Shown here in pieces: positions 36,299-48,018 of a stretch of 64,000 nt of DNA. The translations under genes and the position numbers were made by a program. Source of the stretch: Paramecium pentaurelia (lineage: Eukaryota; Ciliophora; Oligohymenophorea; Peniculida; Parameciidae); contig CAJJDO010000025.1 in the NCBI GenBank assembly GCA_905183005.1, positions 94,667 to 158,666 of the forward strand, written 5' to 3'. The notes beneath the pieces were generated by a model. The model was not told the origin of the DNA. It worked only from the letters and a program-made list of their open reading frames with translations, and searched no databases. The stretch's first letter is position 1. The number at the start of each line of letters is the position of its first letter.

Positions 36299-38302
36299 TC
36301 AATCTTTTTATAAGACAACTACCCAATTAGCATGGTCATAATAATTATTTACTATTTTAAATCCTGGCATTTCTGATAATAATTCTTCAATCTCACCTTA
36401 TTTAAATACATGATAATATCGTTTATATACAACTGTTTTCTTTTAATCATCAATTTTAAATTATTATTACACTACCAATAATATTTAATTTATATACCTT
36501 CTTAATTTATTACTTTTTCATCTTCATATTTAAATTGTAAATTCCAAGGCACAAAAACATCTTGTTCATTAAAGGTCTTCTCTTCTTATTCCATAGCCCA
36601 AACATAGATTAATACTAAACCTTTAGATTTACAAATCCTTAATAATTCCTTTATAGCTTATTACCTTAGAATTCTAATTAATTAAATATAATAATTTTTA
36701 CTTATTTGAAAAATGATGAATGACTGCAATTGATATTACTGCATCAAACATTTCAGATTTTAATGGTAATCTTAATGAATCAGCACTGAATACTTAATAA
36801 GTATCAGATTTTTCTTTACAAATTTTCAATAGATTTTCACTTCTATCAGTACCAATCATTTCAATATCTGGATTTGAACCTAAATATTTGCCATTTCCAC
36901 ATCCAACATCAGCTACTAAAGATCCAGGTTCTAATGATTTAAGAAATTATTCTATTTTAGGCCATGGCTTATAACGTGTTGAACTAAAATGAGGTGCAAT
37001 TTTTTCATAAATCTCATAAACATATTTCTTTTCAACTTCAGTAGCCTTAGGCATTTATTGTAATTATTATGGTTATTCTTCAAGTAATTAAATTTCTTCT
37101 TAAGTTTTATTGGGAACAACTTTATTGTCTTATATGATTCCAATTTAATTCAATTTTGCAAGATATTCTTAAAGTAATGGATTTTTGTTCTTCATTGTTA
37201 ATGGATTATAACCCTAAGATTCACAAAAGAATTAATATTCACAATCACATTTCAAATCATTTCTAATAGTTCTAAAAGTCAAACTCAATCTTCTAGATCT
37301 AAAATGTGTTTCACCTTCTACTTTATCTATTTTTCTTGCTGCAATAGAATGGAACCAAGCATATCTAACTTCACCTGTAAATAATGCACAAGATCTAGGA
37401 GGTAAATATAAATGTTATTCTTCTCCTTTAAAGGATTTAAATGACATTACTAAACCACTGAGTAAACTGATAGATACAAATTTCTCATGGAATGGAGGAT
37501 GAACATCGAAATGAGGTGGAATACCCATTCCTGGTAAATATTCATTAATTGTAAGTTGATTTATTTGATCTTGAGGTTTTATCAATTCAGACACTTTGGC
37601 TCTAACATCTTCAAGGAAAGCTGGGATGTTTTTATCTGCAGGCTAATTTACATTGACTGTATTATCTCCATATATGAATTCATAGCCATAATGTTGAACT
37701 CTTCTTTATTTCAATTTGGACCATTCTTGTTTTTCAATTAAATCTAAAATATATTTTTCATATTCTGGTGTTATGAAATCATGTATCAAATACAATCCTG
37801 GTATATTAACTTGTCTCATTGCATTTGGTATATCACACATTCCTCCACCATTTAAATCTTACTAGTTTGTATAAAAAAACATTGTAGCTCTCTCTTTATT
37901 TGGATACTGTAAATTTGCATATTTGATATTCTCAAAAACTTGTAAAGACTAAGTGGCAAATAACTTATACTTAGATTAATTATAAACTCTATTAGATGTT
38001 TTAGAATTCAATAAATGCATAATTCCTTACAGGGTAAATCATTATTTTATTCTGTCCGAACTATTTAACATAATTGCAGATAGTATTATAATCATCTTAA
38101 TCACCTACTCCAAAATGAACTGCAATTAATTTATTTGTAGGTTCTTATGAGACTAATTCATCAAATGGTTTCTTTTCAGATTTTGTAAGTGCCTTTTATA
38201 ATTATTTATATGTACTGCTATAGCTATTGCTAATTTCTTATTCAATTTGATTGTAGGATTACGTACTTTCTCTTTTGTCTCAATGGCTATATCTAAATCC
38301 AT
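36299..38302 (-). CDS. ALKBH8: ALKBH8: tRNA wobble-uridine hydroxylase/methyltransferase
   Basis: 634 residues after four introns (23, 22, 28 and 26 nt). The order is an RRM-like domain (KLIAVHFGVG, RNYAFIEF), an AlkB dioxygenase domain and a Trm9-type methyltransferase, exactly the ALKBH8 layout. The dioxygenase has PPHFDVH (His and Asp iron ligands), WFHSIAAR (third His) and RSRRLSLTFR (2-oxoglutarate Arg). A Cys cluster LKCDCEYQFFC links the domains. The methyltransferase has HFSSTRYKPWPKIEQFL, ADVGCGNGKYLG, GTDRS, ISIAVIHHF and DVFVPW. ALKBH8 makes mcm5U and then hydroxylates it at the wobble uridine of tRNA anticodons, supporting decoding. All catalytic residues look intact. Confidence 0.92.
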
Positions 38303-38596
38303 TAATATATTTACAAAATCGAAATAATTTATATACTAATTCTTTCATTAGTTTGAGAAGTAAAAATAAAATATTTCTTTTTTAAGCTATTGATAAATGA
38401 ATTCTATTTTCTCAATTATCATTTCATATATGTTTATAATTCATATTAATAAGAAAATTAATTGAGTTATATTATTATTAATTTTGAATTCAATTATTAT
38501 GTTATCATTTGTAAATGAATAAAAAGAACACAAGAATTATTTATTTAAATCTATTATATGAAATATATTAATTATTAATAATAAATGAATTCTGTA

Positions 38597-39491
38597 TCAA
38601 TTGCTAAAACAAGATTATCTTGGTTGATCTCTTTGATTGACTACAGATCTTGGAACATGTCCAGCATATCCTGGTATTTTAGTATGACTATTATTATTAT
38701 TAATAATGATTATACTAATTCTCTTTTAAATTAGTTTTCATGAAATCTGTTCTTGGTTCACTTCCACTTCCATGTTCAATAGCTTTTGAATTAGTTATAA
38801 TTGATGGTATGAATCCTGTATATCCAGGTATATGCTATGCTTCTTATGAAGTTCCTAATCTCAATTCATCAAATGCTCTGGGATGAGTTTCATCTAATTA
38901 ATTTAATCTATCTCTAGGATTTTCACCTATTTATCCATACTATTTCTTATATTCAGAAGGTCCAACTTTCCTATTATAATTTTCTATACATAATACGTTT
39001 CCACTACATAAGGTGGTCTATTTAAACTCCATTCAGGTGGTATTGCTCTATTTTTTGCATATGGATCAACAATTGATGCTTAATATGTAGATTTCCAATG
39101 CTCACACCCAGTCTTGAGTAGAGGATTCTCTGGTGTTATAGCTGAATTTCCTGTTTTTTAGAAAAAATCACTAGAAGTTGCACTCTCTAAATGTGCCTAT
39201 AATAAATTTAGAAGATCATTTCCTTACTTTATTGGCTTTATAAACATTCTTATAATGTGGTGGTTATACAGTAGAATCTAGAGAAACTTATTTGTTTGAA
39301 TAATGATAGTTAGAATTCTTATAAAAACTCTCTTTATCTTCATTTCTAACAGCTAAGTTAATGTAATAATCAAACTTACTTTGTTCCCATACTTCATTGG
39401 AATCTAATGTACGTTTACCAGCTTTAAGAGATGGATATGGTAAATCTCCATATGATTAGAATGCTGAATAACCAACAACTTTAGGAATCAT
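38597..39491 (-). CDS. CIMIP2/FAM166-family ciliary microtubule inner protein
   Basis: 269 residues after three introns (31, 26 and 28 nt). Two copies of the family signature are present: HIPGYTGFIPS and, at the C-terminus, KIPGYAGHVPRSV. There is also an RPPYVVETKVGPSEYKK segment and an N-terminal MIPKVVGYSAF, with a further YGDLPYPSLKAGKR block. These I/VPGYxGxxP motifs define the FAM166/CIMIP2 (DUF2475) group, found as microtubule inner proteins inside axonemal doublets. It is soluble, with no signal peptide. The role in cilia is inferred from the family. The last intron falls just before the final signature, which confirms the splice model. Confidence 0.82.
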
Positions 39492-41144
39492 AAATTTTTA
39501 ATAATATTAAAATCATCTCTCTATAATTAATCAAAATAACTCTGTATATTTTATTTTATACTTTCACATAATAGTTTATTAAACTCTGAATCTCCTTTTA
39601 AATTGTTTTTTTAACAATTGTTAAACAATCTTGTAAATTATGTCTTTCCCATTCTAATTTTATCATAAAGACCTACCAATTACGAAAAAGAGATTCTTAA
39701 CTTATCTCATATACTCTGAATCAGTTAGGCTTTGATTTATACATATATGTTATCTTCCTTATTCCTATTTTTTATACCTTCTGTCATTACTATAGTTTTA
39801 TTTGTAATATCAGGATCAAAATTTCATTAACCTATTATAAATTTTAATATACTAATTTTTCATAAATATTGAAATCATCCAATCATCTTCCTATCTCATT
39901 GAAACAAAAAAGAATGATGGTAAGAGTGTTAATTGAACAAATTCATAATCAATAAAATATTCAATTTTGATTTAGATGTTTGTTATTTGAAAGAATAGCT
40001 TGATTACATAAAAATAGAAAATGAAAAATGTGATCTAAATAAATATAAAATTGATTCTAATGAATAGATCATCAAGATGTAATTAAATATTTTTATCAAA
40101 AGATAACATTTCCTAACATTTTTGATTAGTGCTATAATTAGACTAAATGAAATGAATATAAGTTTCTAATTATTATATGATTAGTTTAGGTTAGCAATAT
40201 GCTCATTTTCAAATTATAAACATATATTCATTTGTTTTGTCACTTAAAATAGTACTAATAGATTTATCCTAATATTTGTAAAATTTTAATAAGAAGTCTT
40301 GTTTAAATAATAAATATTCTTAATTTCCAATCATATGTCTATATGATTTCGATAGTTGTGAACTTATATTTAGGAAGTGTTTTAATTATAACATCTTTAA
40401 ATAATCAAAATTTCATAGATACAAAAAAAAGTATTCTTTATCAATAATTAATGAAATTTTTTAATATTTCAAAAAGTTTAGGAATTAAAATCGATTAGTC
40501 TATTCATTAATAGCAGGTTTTTTCAACAAAAAAGCAACAAGTTTAAAATTTATAATTGATTTAAAGGATCTTCTCATTTATTAAAAAATTGATATTTATT
40601 GAAGGTTTTCAGCAGTTAATAAGGAATTATAAAAAGATTTTTATTATTGATTAAATTTGAATTAACATAATATAAAATTAAACAGCATGAAATGATTTAT
40701 AAATATAAATTAATTAATTGAAGTCTATTACATTAATCCTGTAATCAAGAAATTCTAAAAATAATAGATAATTCTTGATTAGACTTAGAGTAAGAATTAA
40801 AAATGAAAGTAACAAATTTAAGTTAAATGATAATAAAAACCACTACTTTTATATTAATAATTTGAACAGTAATGTTGTATTCTCATATTCTTTAACTTGC
40901 CATCTTTAGTTTTCCTTTAAAATAGTTTTATCAATGTTTAAACTTTAATTATATAGGATTTATTAACAAACTACAACAGTTATGAATATTGTTATTCATT
41001 TTTAAATTTTAGAGGTCTTTTCGAAATTAGGAAAAAAAGAGCCTTTGAGTAATTGAGGGGTAGCTCATTTAACTTAATATTAACAGTGATTCATAAATAT
41101 ATGAAAAATTGATTGACATAAAACATATATCATTAAAAATTGTA
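39492..41144. other. Longest gene-poor interval of the window
   Basis: 1653 bp between CIMIP2 and a small minus-strand gene. It is AT-rich; a weak spliced ORF is listed at 39564-39787. A slightly GC-richer patch at about 41018-41070 was checked for tRNA features and did not fit. No repeats or transposon ends were seen. Confidence 0.4.
39564..39787 (-). CDS. Possible small spliced ORF
   Basis: Starting at the ATG at 39785-39787, splicing of one 20-nt and one 30-nt GT...AG intron gives about 57 residues (MTEG, then INQSLTDSEYMRQVKNLFF, then NGKDIIYKIVQQLLKKQ). Other frames here are also open and an exact exon structure cannot be fixed. It may be a decayed gene. Confidence 0.22.
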
Positions 41145-41440
41145 TCAATCTAGTTATCCTAAAATGTCTTCTTCAACTGAATTTATGACTTCAAAATGAA
41201 CTCCATTTATCAGCACATTAAACTGTCGATGAGGATCTAAAGTTAATAAAGATAGATACTTGTTGGATCATATTAAGTATATTCCACAATAGAGGGTCTC
41301 TAAGGAACAAATTTTGGTTGTGGTTTAGTATCAATGCAATTCTGTGAATATGAAATTATTTTATTAGAAAACTAAGTCACAGGAGTCGTGGCGGTATTTT
41401 AACTATTAGATTTTCTTTTTCTTGTTTAGCAAGTGCCCAT
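41145..41440 (-). CDS. Small protein with acylation-type N-terminus
   Basis: 90 residues after one 23-nt intron. The start MGTCQTRKRKS has Gly2, Cys4 and Thr6 followed by a basic patch, which fits a dually acylated membrane-bound peptide. The middle is Ser/Thr/Gln/Pro-rich. The C-terminal block PHRQFNVLINGVHFEVINSV looks folded and may be a conserved motif; it is joined to the N-terminal part only after splicing. I do not recognise the family. Good codon use and the clean splice support a real gene. Confidence 0.55.
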
Positions 41441-42126
41441 CTCAAAAATATTTTATTTATTTATCTAAAATGATTTTAATTAAATCAAGATTATATAACA
41501 ATAAAATATCATTTTAAATCAATTGCACTATATTTTTTTTATTTATCATGCTTTAAAATCTTAATAATTGCTTTATTTTGTTTGAAAAACAATAAATATA
41601 ATAAATAATGTTAATATCAGTCAAACTTTAAATTTTATATATGGTATTAAAGTTCTTTATTGTCTAATTCAAGTTTATTATCTATTCTAAAAAATAATTG
41701 ATTAAGAAAGAATAATTCAATCTAATATATCTAATTAAAAGAAAAGCAATTTGATTATAAAGAATTTTAGAAGAATTTTCTGAGTTTCTTAAAATTAACT
41801 AGTTAATATATTTAGTTAAGATTGTCAACTATCAGTTAAAATTATTAGAAAAAATAAAAATTAGATCATTAGTTATATAACACATATAATTTATAACAAA
41901 ATTCCCAGTATTCTTCATTGATTAAGCATAAAATCATAAATTTTAAGTGGATTATATAATTGAGGTTTAAATGTGCATTCTTACATTACTTTTTATTCCT
42001 ATTCTTATTTCACTAACTCAAGTTTCTAAAATTAAATAATGGTTGATTACATTCTATTGTAATTTTGGACTCGATTTAACTAATTTCATTGAATGCTTGC
42101 ATAATTTAGGCTTAATATAAATAAAC
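41441..42126. other. Intergenic, nothing convincing
   Basis: 686 bp of AT-rich sequence upstream of the small gene and downstream of the EF-hand gene. I see no start-plus-splice model and no repeats. Confidence 0.45.
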
Positions 42127-43560
42127 TCATACTTAAAATGTACATTAATCGAGATCTATTATTTTTTTTTATTTTAATCCATTGATTAATTTATTTTTGT
42201 CTGAAACATTTAAAGATAATATCAATCTATTAGCTGCTTCTATAAATGATTCTAGATCTAATTAAGCTTAAATTGATTCCATTTCACATAAGAGTGGTGC
42301 CAATATTTATAAAATTTCAGATTAAATTCCAGAAATTTCAATAGAAGATGCTGAAATTTAACCATCTCCATCTGAATCAAGTAATGAAAATATTTCTTCT
42401 AAGACTTTTCTCTTTTTATCTTCATAAATTTAACTGGATTTTTCTGAAGATTTGGCCATTGAATTCATTATAGATTATCTTTCTTATTCAACTAAGTAAT
42501 TATGATGATCTTCATGTACAGTTCTCATTTAAAAGAGATAATCTCCAATTGGAAGATTAGAATTATTTCGCTATAATATATACAAAATATATACGTCATT
42601 TGCAGGTGGTCTTCCAATTATAGGATGATATAATTTTTAACCAGTTGTTATATCATGTGTTGGTTCTTCAGTCATTACAGTTTCTTCTAATTTCTTTTAT
42701 CTTTTTTATATTGATATTTGCATTCTTTCTAGAAATGGAATATCTGAAGGTTTTCGTTTTAAAGGAGACATCATATAAGATTAATTGATCATTTAACTAG
42801 CTTCTTTCTTTTTCTTCATTGAATTTATGCCTTATTAATATAATCGATCATGTATCTAACTTTTTTAAGCACTCGAATAGTTTCTTTCTTTCTCTTAAGA
42901 AATCTTTTGACTTCTAATCAAAATTGTTAAAGTAATTTTACATAGGATTGATAGTAGGTTGAAATGAACATTATTAATTTTATGCAGCCATTCTACTACT
43001 TCTTAATTGTTCTTTTCTCTATGCCATCTACTTGCCTTGCATAATCAAATAATCTTATGTAGGCATATTTGGTCTTTTTGCTAAAGACAAGCTTTTTTCA
43101 CTTATATATGGTTTGAATGAATATTAAACATCTTATTTAGGTTCTAAAATTCGACTTTGTTTTGATTTTAAATATAATTATTCTCCTGGATTGTAAGGTA
43201 ATTTTTTTTGAGGACTAAAAGTTTAAGATAAACTGTTGGTAATAAATTATTAATGTCTTTTCTAGGTCTTAACGGCAGCTTCATTATGTAATCGATCGAA
43301 AATGCTTTATTTAGAACAATGACTGTCTTATAGATTGCTGATTATAGTTTATTCTATTAAAACAGTTGCCTCCTCTCTTAATTAATGTTTGTTAACAAAT
43401 TCTTTTGCAATCATTGTTATATCAGAATCACCATATACATGCAATGTTTCCTTAAATCTTATATAGATTTCTATACATGTTTCTTTTCACCAAGATCAAA
43501 GACAATTTAGAGCACTTCTTATTTTGGTTTTCCAGGGGTTGACAGACCTCTTGATTACAT
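42127..43560 (-). CDS. EF-hand coiled-coil protein, probably cytoskeletal
   Basis: About 451 residues after introns of 26, 28 and probably 24 nt. The N-terminal half has FxP-x-I motifs (YSFKPYISEKS and CSFQPTINP) and HDRLYQQGINSMKKKK, a pattern common in ciliate basal-body and axoneme proteins. A GRPPANDRNNSNLPIGDYLF segment follows. The C-terminal region has one EF-hand, EIFSLLDSDGDGQISASSIE, then a helical part. Loop positions 1, 3 and 5 are Asp; position 12 is Ser rather than Glu, so calcium affinity may be low. Its start codon is 26 bp from that of the divergent gene at 43587. A calcium-responsive cytoskeletal role is inferred, not proven. Confidence 0.72.
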
Positions 43561-43586
43561 TATTTTATAATATAAATTAATCAGTT

Positions 43587-44376
43587 ATGCACAAACCTAA
43601 TATTTTATCATTTACTAGAGATGAAACTCCAAAACCATCTATAAATAGAGAAAGACATGTTAATCGTTAAATGGCTATAAGTGTTGATTCACCAAAAGAG
43701 TTTTAATTTAAACATGTCAAAGTAGAAGATATCCTCTTTATTAAACCATCTGATGCTGCCATACAATAAGGTAAATTTTTATCAAGTAAAGACTTAAGAT
43801 TTGTAATATAAAAGAATTAAATGGTATGGTAAAGCTGTTAATCTATAACATGATCTTTAAATTACCTTAAGACCCAATTTAAGTTAATTACAAGATAAAA
43901 AAGTTAATGAATCTATTCAAGAATCTGAGGATCGTATAATAAGACTGAGATCAACTAAATGTAGATTCAATGATAAAATCTCTAATAGATCCTATGAACT
44001 TGATCTTAATGGTAGATATTTAGATTAAAAATGTGCATTCTAAGAAAACTATACACTCTATTCCAAATAATCCTTTAAACTTAAAACAGGAATGTTTGAA
44101 CAATTCAAAAATGCTTAACTTCTCTAAAAAAGAGGTAATCAATATGAATATTTACTTTAAAAACCAAAACCAACATATTATAATGATAGTAAATAAAAAA
44201 GTTATAGGACTTCAAAAAATAAACCTAATTTACTTAATCAAACAGATAATACAATTGCTACATTAATAGATACTCCAATTAAATATTAGAATGAATTAAA
44301 TCTTAAAATTGCTCGAAATTAAATTCTTCAATCACTCGAATAATAAAAAAGAAAGAGAGCTATTTCAGAAAATTGA
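43587..44376 (+). CDS. Hypothetical charged protein
   Basis: 253 residues after one 28-nt intron (near 43770-43800), which joins DAAIQQ to DLQYKRIKWYGKAVNLQ. It is Lys/Asn/Gln-rich throughout with no membrane or signal segment. Two short FK/F-type motifs (KEFQFKHVKVEDI and LYSKQSFKLKTGMF) are the only landmarks, and the end is basic (EQQKRKRAISEN). It is divergent from the EF-hand gene and convergent with the six-TM gene. Its close pairing with a cytoskeletal-type gene hints at shared regulation. No family is recognised. Confidence 0.6.
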
Positions 44377-44409
44377 ATTAATATTTATAGTCTAATTAAA
44401 TAAATAATA

Positions 44410-45894
44410 TCAAATTTATAGTGAAGATTAGAATGGGTAGTTTGGTTCTTCATTCAATAATATTAAAATTGTTGTTTAATTTCCAATTTTCATCATCTAT
44501 TGTTTCTTAACTAGTGTCTTAACAACTGTTTAAATAACTGTATCTGTATATTCATTAATCTCTCTTCCATAATAACGTATATATGGTTCTAAACGATGCT
44601 CTAAATTTATTACTATAGTAGAATCCTCCTTACATTCATTAAAAATATCATAAATTAATCGCAAGAAATAGGTTTTTACCATTTAAACTTTACCATCAGA
44701 TGATGGAATAATTTAATAATTTACTTATTTAAATTGGAAAAAATCCTTTAATTTTTATAAAATTGGATTTATTTCAAAATCTTATTATTTAAATTAATGA
44801 TTTAAAATTTTGTAATTTAGAATTTATTTGAAACAATAAATCCTTAATAAATGTAATTGTTATAAATTAGAAGATCTTAATGAAATAGATAAATTATTTA
44901 CTATACATTTAAAAATTTTAAATTATACTAATCTCTCTTTTTCTATTGATTTAAATAGATAATTTTTTAATTTATCCTAGATTTAAGAGTTATTATCAAA
45001 TTTTATTAAAAATGTTGGCTATTAATAACTAAAAAAACAAATTGTTATTTTTTATGTTTATTTAGAACCTTTTTTAATTTCTATTTATTTGCTATAAGAT
45101 TTAATTTCTTAAGATTATTTACGTTTAATATCCTAAAAACAAAACTATTCAAGATTTTATTATTTATAATTCCATTCTCTTAAAAATGATTTCAAATTCT
45201 CTGAATTATCACAATTAAATTCTAATTAGCGTGATGAAATTAATGAAAATCTTAATTGATTGTTTTCAAATTGAAATAAAATATAGGATTTATTTACAAT
45301 AATTGGTAATATTTATTCCATTAAATTATCTTTTAAACTCAATAAAAAATAACTACGACTTTCATAATTCAATTTATGAATAAAAAAACTTAAAAAACAA
45401 ATAAGTAAAATTGTAGCAAAATATACATTATATTATGGAGTTGTAGCTTCTGATATTGCCAAACTCATACGTATTAACATAGTAGTTGTTACTAAGATTA
45501 TTCCTTAACACATATCAACTGTTAAAATGATAACAAAGTTACAAGCTACAAAATTATTAGCAAATAATTATAGGGCCTCTTGTGATATAGTATTTGTTAA
45601 CATATATTAGTAGGCTAGTAATAAATAATTTAATATAATCAAACAAGATTATACTAATTAAGGCTTCCACTTTATTATGAATATAGACAAGATGAGATAA
45701 ATTTAAGTAACAATTATTATGCTTAATTCATTCTACTAATTATCCAAAATTTATGTAATCATCTTTATCATACTGATAAAAAACAAACCAATTGCACTAC
45801 AAATATAGACTGGTTTTCTTAGTTAATTAATTTTCTATTCTTAATATTTTCTTTCAGATTCTTTATCTAAAAATATTAAACTATATTTGTTCAT
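44410..45894 (-). CDS. Six-TM protein with histidine-kinase-like cytoplasmic tail, paralogue 1
   Basis: An intronless 494-residue protein. After MNKYSLIFLDKESERKYQEQ come about six hydrophobic helices in residues 30-200 (VYICSAIGLFFISMI, NVYFATILLICFLSFF). A 290-residue soluble tail follows, rich in Gln, Lys and Asn. In the tail, LRLIYDIFNECKEDSTIVIN resembles the N-box of a histidine-kinase ATPase domain, but no phospho-acceptor His motif, G-box or D-box is obvious. It may be a degenerate sensor kinase that kept only the scaffold. The gene at 56558-58111 has the same layout and a related N-terminus. The histidine-kinase link is an inference from one weak motif and topology. Confidence 0.65.
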
Positions 45895-46020
45895 AATTAT
45901 CTAATTTTAATAATTTAAAATGTTGTTCTTATTTAATCATGATTAAAAATAACAAATATTAGATTTAAATTATACAAAGATATTAGAAATTCAATTTATT
46001 AATCAATTTAATATAATATT

Positions 46021-46782
46021 TCATGATATATTTTACTAAATCAAATGAGAAAATAAATCTTTCTTTAGCCAAGCATAATCAAATCCAATTCCATAACATT
46101 CTAAAGTATTGATATTGATATAATTTATCTTTTTAAAATTTAAGTCTTTATCTGATGTATATAATATATGATCTTTTTGTAATACTTAATCTTTCTTTAT
46201 TCCCAATATATTTCTCTTTGTGATTGTAAATTATTTTGATTTCGTATTATAAATTACCTTCTCAACTTAATATTTATAAAATTATCTCTATTTTATAACT
46301 CTAGTCAATATGAATCCAGTAGTTATGACAACTTTAAAGATTTCCATATTTTTTTTATACCATTAATCATCTCTAAATATAGTATACAATCCCAAACTAG
46401 CAAAAGCAATCCAAAAAATATTCCATAATGTAGATATTATATAAGCCCTACCTTTAGTGTCATATAAATTGATATCGACTTCTCTATTTAAAATTTCTTC
46501 AAATAAAATAGCTGCACGATATTCTTCTTTTGCTTTCATCTTACTTTTCTCTTTCAAAGATGCTACAATTGCATTTGTAATTACTTCTTCTCTCATTTTT
46601 GCAACATAACCTTATTTTTTTGAAATCTTTTATTTTTCTAAATTTCTTTATTATTTCTCTTAACTTTCTCCATTTTCTTTTTCAATGTTAGAAAATCTAT
46701 ATTTTGATTAATTTATAAATTGAAAGGATTAGCATCTTGAAAATGCTAAAACATTTGATAAATTATATCTGAATTTAATCAT
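46021..46782 (-). CDS. Probable mitochondrial inner-membrane protein, TMEM186/TMEM223-like
   Basis: An intronless 253-residue frame. The start MIKFRYNLSNVLAFSRCQSF is basic with no acids, as in a mitochondrial presequence. A charged helical stretch leads to two membrane helices (AYIISTLWNIFWIAFASLGL and IFKVVITTGFILTRVI), then a soluble C-terminal part (KSKQFTITKRNILGIKKDQV). A helical hairpin followed by a small beta-type domain is the layout of TMEM70, TMEM186 and TMEM223, which help to assemble respiratory complexes. The layout is seen; the family is inferred. I chose the upstream ATG rather than MREEVITN because it adds the presequence and stays in frame. Confidence 0.55.
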
Positions 46783-46818
46783 AATTAAATTTAATATATA
46801 GTATGAAATTTAAGTAAA

Positions 46819-47701
46819 TCACAACTATTTCATATCCTAAAGTTCTTAATATAATCGATCTCTTTCTTAGAATTACTTAGATAATTTTAAACAACTTTCT
46901 ATTAAATGACCTTTTTGTTCTAAACTCCAACTATGATACAAACATTATTCTAAATGAAACTTTAATGAATGTTAATATCCTTCTTTAATGGCTATTTCTA
47001 TTGCCTTTTAATGGAACTATAAAATACGATTAAAATTCTACTGTCTTTTCAATTTAATCATCATCACTTTTATCATTCAAATCCCTAATTATTTCATAAA
47101 GCTAACAATTTGGTTTGATTATGTATAAGCATTTTGCTATTTTCTAAAAATTGTTATTGAATATTCTCTATTTCAACATTTCATTATAAGTTTGTTCTAA
47201 AGCAAACCAAAATTCTTTATGATGATACAATTTACAAATTTAATCAATATATTAATTGCTTAATTATCCCTTAACTAAACCTAATATCTTTTGTTAATTT
47301 TAATTTACTTCTAATTATTACATCTTATATTCTAAGAAAATTATATTAGAACTAGTTTAAACTTCCTCCAAAGCAGAATATATTTCCATTAGAAGTTCAG
47401 ATCTTCTGTTATTAAAAATAATTTTATCTCTTAATTCCCCTTTTAAAACCACTAATATGAATTTGAAAATTACAAGTAGCAAATTGTTCTACTTCTGATT
47501 ATAAAATTGCAAAGTTTCTTTGTTAATCATATTAATCACATTTATTATGATTCAACATTTTGAATTTGCTTATTGATTATTGAACTTATAATTCTTATTA
47601 AATAAGTAGATTTCTAGTTTCTTCCTAGTCTTATTCATAACTCAATTATCTAATCTAATCCAAATTTATATTCATACATAAAATTTAAATTCGATTTCCA
47701 T
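46819..47701 (-). CDS. Hypothetical helical (TPR-like) protein
   Basis: 270 residues after introns of 23, 22 and 25 nt. The protein is all-helical, with pairs of amphipathic helices such as SELLMEIYSALEEV, EFWFALEQTYNEMLKQR and, near the end, AIEIAIKEGYQHSLKFHLEQ and SCLKLSKQFQERDRLYQEL. The helix pairing suggests TPR-like or related alpha-solenoid repeats, but the TPR consensus is not clear. No membrane or signal segment is present. It lies 36 bp upstream of the mitochondrial protein gene on the same strand. Function unknown. Confidence 0.55.
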
Positions 47702-48018
47702 TATTTGAAATTTTAAGTACTTTTTTTCCAATTCATAAAGAACTCATGTAGCTTTCTTTCGAATGAATTTTAGAGTCTCTTTATTTTAAACATATAATTT
47801 AAATTTATGAAAAGTTGTTAATATAAAAAACCTAACTAGATTATTTTAGAATAATAACAAATTTTTTATTTTCTTTAAAAATAAATGACATTATATTCCA
47901 ACTTTTAATTAGTAATCTTAATCAATCCATTTGATACTACATTTACTATTTTTGTTTAAATCTCACACCCTATAAATTTATTATTATAAAATTTAACTAC
48001 TAATAATTAACAATTAAA
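47702..48018. other. Intergenic, nothing convincing
   Basis: 317 bp between a minus-strand gene start and a possible plus-strand gene. A minus-strand TGA-only frame (MFKIKRLQNSFERK) exists but overlaps the start of the downstream gene and lacks a splice model. Confidence 0.4.

Noticed and set aside
37930..37965. Apparent frame break in the RRM part of ALKBH8.
   Set aside because: A 22-nt GT...AG intron restores the frame into SLQVFENIKYA; no defect is needed.
41018..41070. Possible tRNA or small RNA in a GC-richer patch.
   Set aside because: No acceptor stem, D-loop or T-loop pattern could be matched.
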